Origin: Rhodobacteraceae bacterium UBA2553 | Lineage (GTDB): Bacteria; Pseudomonadota; Alphaproteobacteria; Rhodobacterales; Rhodobacteraceae | NCBI GenBank assembly: GCA_002340515.1 | Contig: DDMF01000134.1 | Location: 1-17,190 of the forward strand | Length of the DNA stretch: 17,190 nt | Reading direction: 5' to 3' | Shown here: one piece after another, positions 13,673 through 17,190 of the stretch | How the letters are laid out: each line of letters starts with the position of its first letter | Numbering within the stretch: the stretch's first letter is position 1 | The notes under the pieces: generated by a model | The model's input: the letters and a program-made list of their open reading frames with translations, nothing else | Told to the model about the DNA's origin: nothing | Database searches by the model: none | Program-made: the position numbers and the translations under genes

Positions 13673-14095
13673 TTAGTGGGAGGCGACGATGGCGGCAGCA
13701 ACCTGACGCCGATGCGGCGCGTCTCGATGTTCGAAAAGGTAAATCCCTTGCCAGGTTCCAAGCGCGAGTTGCCCCTCAAATATCGGGATACTTAAACTGA
13801 CTGGCATCATCGCCGCCTTGATATGGGCAGGCATATCGTCGGGGCCTTCGTAAGTATGGGTCAAATAGGACATCTTGGGGTCGGTGGTCGGCGGCACCAA
13901 TCGGTGGAAAAAGTTGCGCAGGTTCGTCTGCACCTCTGGGTCGGCATTCTCCTGGATCAACAGAGAGCAGGAGGTGTGGCGCACGAAGAGTGTCAGCACA
14001 CCCCCGTGCACGCCCTGCCCGTCCACAAAGCGCGTCACTTTATGGGTGAACTCGTAAAGACCTTGGCCTGTGGTGAGGATGGTGAAGGAGGTCAT
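13673..14095 (-). CDS. yjbQ: YjbQ family protein (UPF0047)
   Basis: A 140-aa protein of the YjbQ/UPF0047 family. Diagnostic motifs are FVRHTSCSLLIQENADPEV (about 37-55) and GTWQGIYLFEHRDAPHRRQV (about 113-132), with the conserved His residues 40, 80 and 123. E. coli YjbQ has a secondary thiamine phosphate synthase activity; the true role is unclear. The protein is small, soluble and full length. It lies 12 bases after hlyU in the same direction, so the two are probably co-transcribed. Confidence 0.92.
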   Translation of the reverse strand: MTSFTILTTGQGLYEFTHKVTRFVDGQGVHGGVLTLFVRHTSCSLLIQENADPEVQTNLRNFFHRLVPPTTDPKMSYLTHTYEGPDDMPAHIKAAMMPVSLSIPIFEGQLALGTWQGIYLFEHRDAPHRRQVAAAIVASH

Positions 14096-14107
14096 CTTCG
14101 CTCTGCT

Positions 14108-14386
14108 TTATCCAAAAACCCGCTCGCCCATCTGGTCGATAAAGATCTTGGCCTTGCGCAGGCTCTCCGCCTTTGCTTCGTCTTCCGACCCCAGCACATC
14201 CGCGCGCAGCATCAAATGAGATTTCAATTCACCGCCCACTTTCTTCTCAATCCTCGCGCCAATACGATAGCCGCCGGGTTCTTTTTCAGGCTCGAGGTAG
14301 ATGGTAAAATCCTTGTGCATTTCGGGCTGGGGCTGGGTCTCCAGCGTTTTGGAACCACCGTTGAAGAGCTTGGAGAGGAGGGACAT
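14108..14386 (-). CDS. HlyU family protein
   Basis: A 92-aa protein beginning MSLLSKLFNGGSK, with the beta-rich core FTIYLEPEKEPGGYRIGARI and a C-terminal helix EAKAESLRKAKIFIDQMGE. It matches the alphaproteobacterial 'HlyU family transcriptional regulator' group (PF10115). That group shares only a name with the ArsR-type HlyU of Vibrio and has no visible helix-turn-helix, so a regulatory role is unproven. The frame opens further up to 14464, but AAGGATA just before the ATG at 14386 and the family start support this choice. It is followed by yjbQ. Confidence 0.82.
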   Translation of the reverse strand: MSLLSKLFNGGSKTLETQPQPEMHKDFTIYLEPEKEPGGYRIGARIEKKVGGELKSHLMLRADVLGSEDEAKAESLRKAKIFIDQMGERVFG

Positions 14387-14554
14387 GAGGGTATCCTTTT
14401 TTACCGAAGAATAGGTGAATTGAGAGGGGTGAAGGCTAGAGATCAAGAAAGAAACACGCATCATTGTCTTTTTGAGTTACGCGAAAGCGACAACAATCAG
14501 TTCAAACGGACAAAAGACCTTTGTATTTTCTTCACATAATTACAAATAGTTACC

Positions 14555-14577
14555 TTTGATTACTAAACTTAATCAAA
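14555..14577. terminator. AT-rich inverted repeat at the end of the 93-aa gene
   Basis: TTTGATTA and TAATCAAA (8-bp perfect arms, 7-base loop) overlap the stop codon of the gene at 14573-14854. There is no T tract. It could be a weak terminator for that gene, or an operator for hlyU, whose start is 170 bases away. Confidence 0.35.
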
Positions 14578-14854
14578 CAAATGTTAGTTTCGCCAAAATC
14601 CCAAACAAAATCAGAACCGCCGCAAGCACTAAACTACGGATGTCCCGAAGTATTTTCTCTCGTTGCGCGCTTGCTTTCTCGATATTGGCCAGACGATTAA
14701 GTTGTTTGGTTTGAATGTCCACTTGGGTGCGAGCCAACTCTCCAAGACATTCCACCCCTGCAATACCTTGATTTATTTGGAATTCTGCTCGGCCAAAGGG
14801 CAAACCAAGTTCACCTGCAAGCTTTTCTTCGACATCAAGATTACTATCTACCAT
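14573..14854 (-). CDS. 93-aa hypothetical protein with coiled coil and C-terminal membrane anchor
   Basis: Begins MVDSNLDVEEKLAGELGLPF. A helical, heptad-like stretch runs from about 40 to 70 (ARTQVDIQTKQLNRLANIEK ... REKILRDI). A single hydrophobic helix closes the protein (SLVLAAVLILFGILAKLTFV), so it should be tail-anchored with its N-terminus in the cytoplasm. The GGAGGT ribosome site (complement of 14861-14866) is strong, 6 bases before the ATG. Base composition here is clearly richer in AT than in rpoD or yjbQ, hinting at a recent arrival. It starts only 18 bases past the rpoD terminator. No family is recognised. Confidence 0.68.
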   Translation of the reverse strand: MVDSNLDVEEKLAGELGLPFGRAEFQINQGIAGVECLGELARTQVDIQTKQLNRLANIEKASAQREKILRDIRSLVLAAVLILFGILAKLTFV

Positions 14855-14871
14855 CGGCTGACCTCCAACAA

Positions 14872-14899
14872 AAAAACGCCCCCTTGCGGAGGCGTTTTT
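14872..14899 (-). terminator. rpoD intrinsic terminator
   Basis: AAAAACGCC and GGCGTTTTT are perfect 9-bp arms around a 10-base GC-rich loop. On the minus strand the hairpin ends in a run of T, directly after the rpoD stop codon at 14901. Confidence 0.88.
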
Positions 14900-14900
14900 A

Positions 14901-16883
14901 TTACTGATCCAAGAACGAGCGCAGTTTGCGGCTTCGGCTGGGATGCTTCAGCTTCCGCAACGCTTTCGCCTCAATCTGCCGGATCCGTTCGCGGGTCACG
15001 CTGAACTGTTGGCCCACTTCTTCAAGCGTATGGTCGGTGTTCATACCGATACCAAAGCGCATGCGCAGGACACGTTCTTCACGTGGGGTTAATGATGCCA
15101 GCACGCGGGTTGTGGTTTCCTTGAGGTTTTCCTGAATGGCGCTGTCGAGTGGCAGCACGGCATTTTTATCCTCAATGAAATCCCCCAGTTGGCTGTCTTC
15201 TTCATCCCCAATTGGCGTTTCCAGCGAGATCGGCTCTTTGGCGATTTTCATCACCTTGCGCACTTTCTCAAGCGGCATTTGCAGTTTTTCAGCGAGCTCT
15301 TCTGGTGTTGGCTCACGGCCAATTTCATGCAGCATCTGACGACCGGTGCGCACCAGTTTGTTGATCGTCTCGATCATATGCACCGGAATACGGATGGTCC
15401 GGGCCTGATCCGCGATTGATCGCGTGATCGCCTGACGGATCCACCAGGTTGCATAGGTCGAGAATTTATAGCCGCGACGGTATTCAAACTTGTCCACCGC
15501 CTTCATCAGGCCAATGTTACCTTCCTGAATAAGATCAAGGAATTGCAGGCCACGGTTGGTGTATTTCTTGGCAATCGAAATCACCAATCGAAGGTTGGCT
15601 TCGACCATTTCTTTCTTGGCGGAGCGCGCTTCTTTTTCACCTTTTTGAACCTGCTGCACAATGCGGCGGAATTCGGGAATGTCGACGCCGACATATTGAC
15701 CAACCTGGGCCATGTCTGCACGCAAACCTTCCACTTTGTCAGTGGATTTCTCGATGAAACCCTGCCATGCCCGGCCGGTTTTTTCGCGCATATCGTCAAG
15801 CCAGGTGGGATCCAGCTCGCGACCGCGATAGGCGTCGACAAATTCCCGGCGGTTGATGCGGGCCTGGTCGGCCAGTTTCACCATCGAGCTGTCGATCTGC
15901 ATGATGCGACGGTTGATGCCGTAAAGCTGGTCGATCAACGCTTCGATCCGGTTGTTGTGCAGGTGCAATTCATTCACCAGCAGCACAATTTCCGACCGCA
16001 GTTTTTGATAAGCCGTTTCTTCTTTTTCGGTAAAGCTATCATCTTCGTTGAGCGTCGCGCTCATCCGCAGATCCTGCATTTCCGACAGCATGGTATAGTC
16101 GCGCGCAATCAGCTCCAGCGTTTCCAGAACGCGGGGCTTAAGGGCGGCTTCCATCGCGGCCAGTGACATATTGGCCTGCTCGTCTTCGTCGTCGTCATCA
16201 TCGGTGGTCAGCGGATTGCCGTCAGCGTCCAGCTCTTGGGTCGCGTCCTTTTTCTCGGTCGCTGGGGCCCCGGATGCGCCCCCCCCTGCCACGATCGGCT
16301 CTTCCTCATCCTCTTCGAGCGAATTGCCAAAGGTCGCGTCCAAATCGATCACGTCCCGCAGCAAAATATCTTCGCTCAGAAGTTCGTCGCGCCAGATTGT
16401 GATCGCCTGAAAGGTCAGTGGGCTTTCGCAAAGCCCGGCAATCATCGTGTTGCGCCCGGCCTCAATCCGCTTGGCAATGGCGATTTCGCCTTCACGCGAC
16501 AAGAGTTCGACGGAGCCCATTTCGCGCAGATACATGCGCACAGGATCATCGGTGCGATCAAGCTTTTCCGTGTCTGCCCCGGCAAGGGTGATTTCCCCGC
16601 CGGCGTTTTTCACGACCAGATCCGTGGACCCTTTGTCTTCGTCATCGGCGTCTTCATCTTCGATGATATTGATGCCCATTTCCGACAGCATCGACATAAC
16701 ATCTTCGATCTGTTCCGAGCTCACCTGATCGGGGGGCAGCACCTGATTAAGCTGATCATACGTGATGTAACCTTTTTCACGTGCTTCAGCGATCATCTTC
16801 TTGACGGCGGCCTGGCTCATATCGCCCATCTGGTCGGCGTCTTGGTCGTCCTTGCGGTCCGTGGCGGTGTCTTTGGCGGCCAT
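14901..16883 (-). CDS. rpoD: RNA polymerase primary sigma factor RpoD (sigma70)
   Basis: A 660-aa group 1 sigma factor. Region 1.1 is near 20-80 (KKMIAEAREKGYITYDQLNQ). Region 1.2 is near 110-140 (DPVRMYLREMGSVELLSREG). A non-conserved insert carries a very acidic stretch near 190-240 (TTDDDDDEDEQ). Region 2 holds NLRLVISIAKKYTNRGLQFL, DLIQEGNIGLMKAVDKFEYR and TYATWWIRQAITRSIADQAR (-10 recognition and melting). Region 3 follows, and region 4 ends with TLEEVGQQFSVTRERIRQIE (-35 helix-turn-helix). AAGGAG (complement of 16889-16894) precedes the ATG. It lies downstream of dnaG, the classical macromolecular synthesis order, with an unusual GANTC-rich region between them and a strong terminator behind. 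Confidence 0.98.
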   Translation of the reverse strand: MAAKDTATDRKDDQDADQMGDMSQAAVKKMIAEAREKGYITYDQLNQVLPPDQVSSEQIEDVMSMLSEMGINIIEDEDADDEDKGSTDLVVKNAGGEITLAGADTEKLDRTDDPVRMYLREMGSVELLSREGEIAIAKRIEAGRNTMIAGLCESPLTFQAITIWRDELLSEDILLRDVIDLDATFGNSLEEDEEEPIVAGGGASGAPATEKKDATQELDADGNPLTTDDDDDEDEQANMSLAAMEAALKPRVLETLELIARDYTMLSEMQDLRMSATLNEDDSFTEKEETAYQKLRSEIVLLVNELHLHNNRIEALIDQLYGINRRIMQIDSSMVKLADQARINRREFVDAYRGRELDPTWLDDMREKTGRAWQGFIEKSTDKVEGLRADMAQVGQYVGVDIPEFRRIVQQVQKGEKEARSAKKEMVEANLRLVISIAKKYTNRGLQFLDLIQEGNIGLMKAVDKFEYRRGYKFSTYATWWIRQAITRSIADQARTIRIPVHMIETINKLVRTGRQMLHEIGREPTPEELAEKLQMPLEKVRKVMKIAKEPISLETPIGDEEDSQLGDFIEDKNAVLPLDSAIQENLKETTTRVLASLTPREERVLRMRFGIGMNTDHTLEEVGQQFSVTRERIRQIEAKALRKLKHPSRSRKLRSFLDQ

Positions 16884-16916
16884 GGGCTCTCCTTACACGG
16901 CTTCCCGATCAAAAGC

Positions 16917-16985
16917 GATTCGGGGGCATATTGATTCGCAACTTTGATTCGCGTTACCGAATCAAAACATTCAGAACAGTGATTC
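16917..16985. promoter_or_regulatory. GANTC / TGATTCGC motif cluster before rpoD
   Basis: Five GANTC sites (CcrM-type methylation targets) lie at 16917, 16933, 16946, 16959 and 16981, within 69 bases; a sixth is at 17044. All five sit in a longer shared motif: TGATTCGC at 16932-16939, 16945-16952 and 16980-16987, CGATTCGG at 16916-16923, and an inverted copy at 16958-16966. Two copies form a perfect dyad, TTTGATTCG-N6-CGAATCAAA (16943-16966). The cluster sits 35-105 bases before the rpoD start, where its promoter should be. Confidence 0.72.
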
Positions 16986-17019
16986 GCCACCCCATCTATC
17001 GCGATTTCTTTAGGGGGTC

Positions 17020-17033
17020 TGCCTTAAAAGGCA
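17020..17033 (-). terminator. Small hairpin after dnaG
   Basis: TGCCTT-AA-AAGGCA lies six bases past the dnaG stop codon. The stem is short and no T tract follows, so it may let part of the transcript run on into rpoD. Confidence 0.3.
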
Positions 17034-17039
17034 CATTTA

Positions 17040-17190
17040 TTAGGAATCACCCTTCTGTTTATTGATATTCAGGGTCGAGATCAGTCGATCCAATGCGTCG
17101 CGTTCATCCCGATCCATCAAAAGGCCATTTTCGGCGCGTTCATATGTTGTCCTGTCTTCGGACTGGCTGCGCACCGCACGATTGCGCGCC
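17040..17190 (-). CDS. dnaG: DNA primase DnaG, C-terminal end (partial)
   Basis: The last 49 codons before the TAA at 17040-17042 are open to the window edge. They read ARNRAVRSQSEDRTTYERAE, then NGLLMDRDERDALDRLISTL and NINKQKGDS. This charged, helical end fits the C-terminal domain of DnaG that contacts the DnaB helicase. The call rests mainly on its place directly upstream of rpoD in the same direction, the usual dnaG-rpoD order. The catalytic TOPRIM domain is outside the window. Confidence 0.68.
   Translation of the reverse strand, partial: ARNRAVRSQSEDRTTYERAENGLLMDRDERDALDRLISTLNINKQKGDS

Noticed and set aside
13598..14539. Long rightward frames opposite yjbQ and hlyU
   Set aside because: They mirror the codon structure of real leftward genes with clear family matches and have no ribosome site or recognisable product.
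16163..16410. Ser-rich rightward frame opposite rpoD
   Set aside because: It is the antisense of the acidic Asp/Glu insert of RpoD (GTC/TTC repeats read as Ser).

Overview
The window reads as chromosomal DNA of an alphaproteobacterium, most likely the Rhodobacterales/Roseobacter group. This is inferred from several signs. The gene set includes DUF6476, DUF6324, MmcB and HlyU-family proteins. The tRNA-His lacks an encoded G-1. There is a GTTC-N7-GTTC type LexA box, and GANTC (CcrM-type) sites cluster at a promoter. The gene order nrdR-ribD / ribE / ribB-ribH-nusB and dnaG-rpoD is also typical. No insertion sequence, prophage, CRISPR array or rRNA was seen.

Layout, left to right. (1) 1-1540: the 5' part of an RluA/RluD-family pseudouridine synthase (minus) whose start codon interlocks with that of a divergent small membrane protein (DUF6476). 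A bidirectional terminator, tRNA-His(GTG) and a 66-aa DUF6324 protein follow. (2) 1555-2266: mmcB and a 61-aa protein read leftwards from a promoter with a perfect LexA box between its -35 and -10 elements. This is a probable two-gene SOS operon. (3) 2267-2654: about 390 bases without a gene, holding a possible folded RNA (2321-2499) and four 12-bp repeats phased 31-32 bp apart. (4) 2655-5245: ribB(-X), ribH, nusB and a two-helix membrane protein, all leftward; the ribA-like half of RibB has lost its catalytic motifs. (5) 5419-7086: a Tat-exported metallo-beta-lactamase-fold hydrolase and ribE (riboflavin synthase). (6) 7341-11948: a rightward block kpsS - kpsD/wza-like - kpsC for beta-Kdo-linked capsule assembly and export, sitting between ribE and ribD. 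(7) 11953-13604: nrdR-ribD, leftward, with a promoter whose predicted start point falls on an exact DnaA box. (8) 13673-14854: yjbQ, hlyU and an AT-rich small tail-anchored protein. (9) 14872-17190: the rpoD terminator, rpoD, a 156-base upstream region packed with GATTC/GAATC motifs, and the 3' end of dnaG.

Functionally, the window joins riboflavin synthesis (DHBP synthase, lumazine synthase, riboflavin synthase, deaminase/reductase; a genuine GTP cyclohydrolase II must lie elsewhere) to housekeeping regulators (NusB, NrdR, RpoD, DnaG), with a capsule cassette set between the rib genes. The most unusual signals are in non-coding DNA: the GANTC/TGATTCGC cluster before rpoD, the phased repeats before mmcB, the LexA box with a short unknown SOS-linked gene, and the DnaA box before nrdR.
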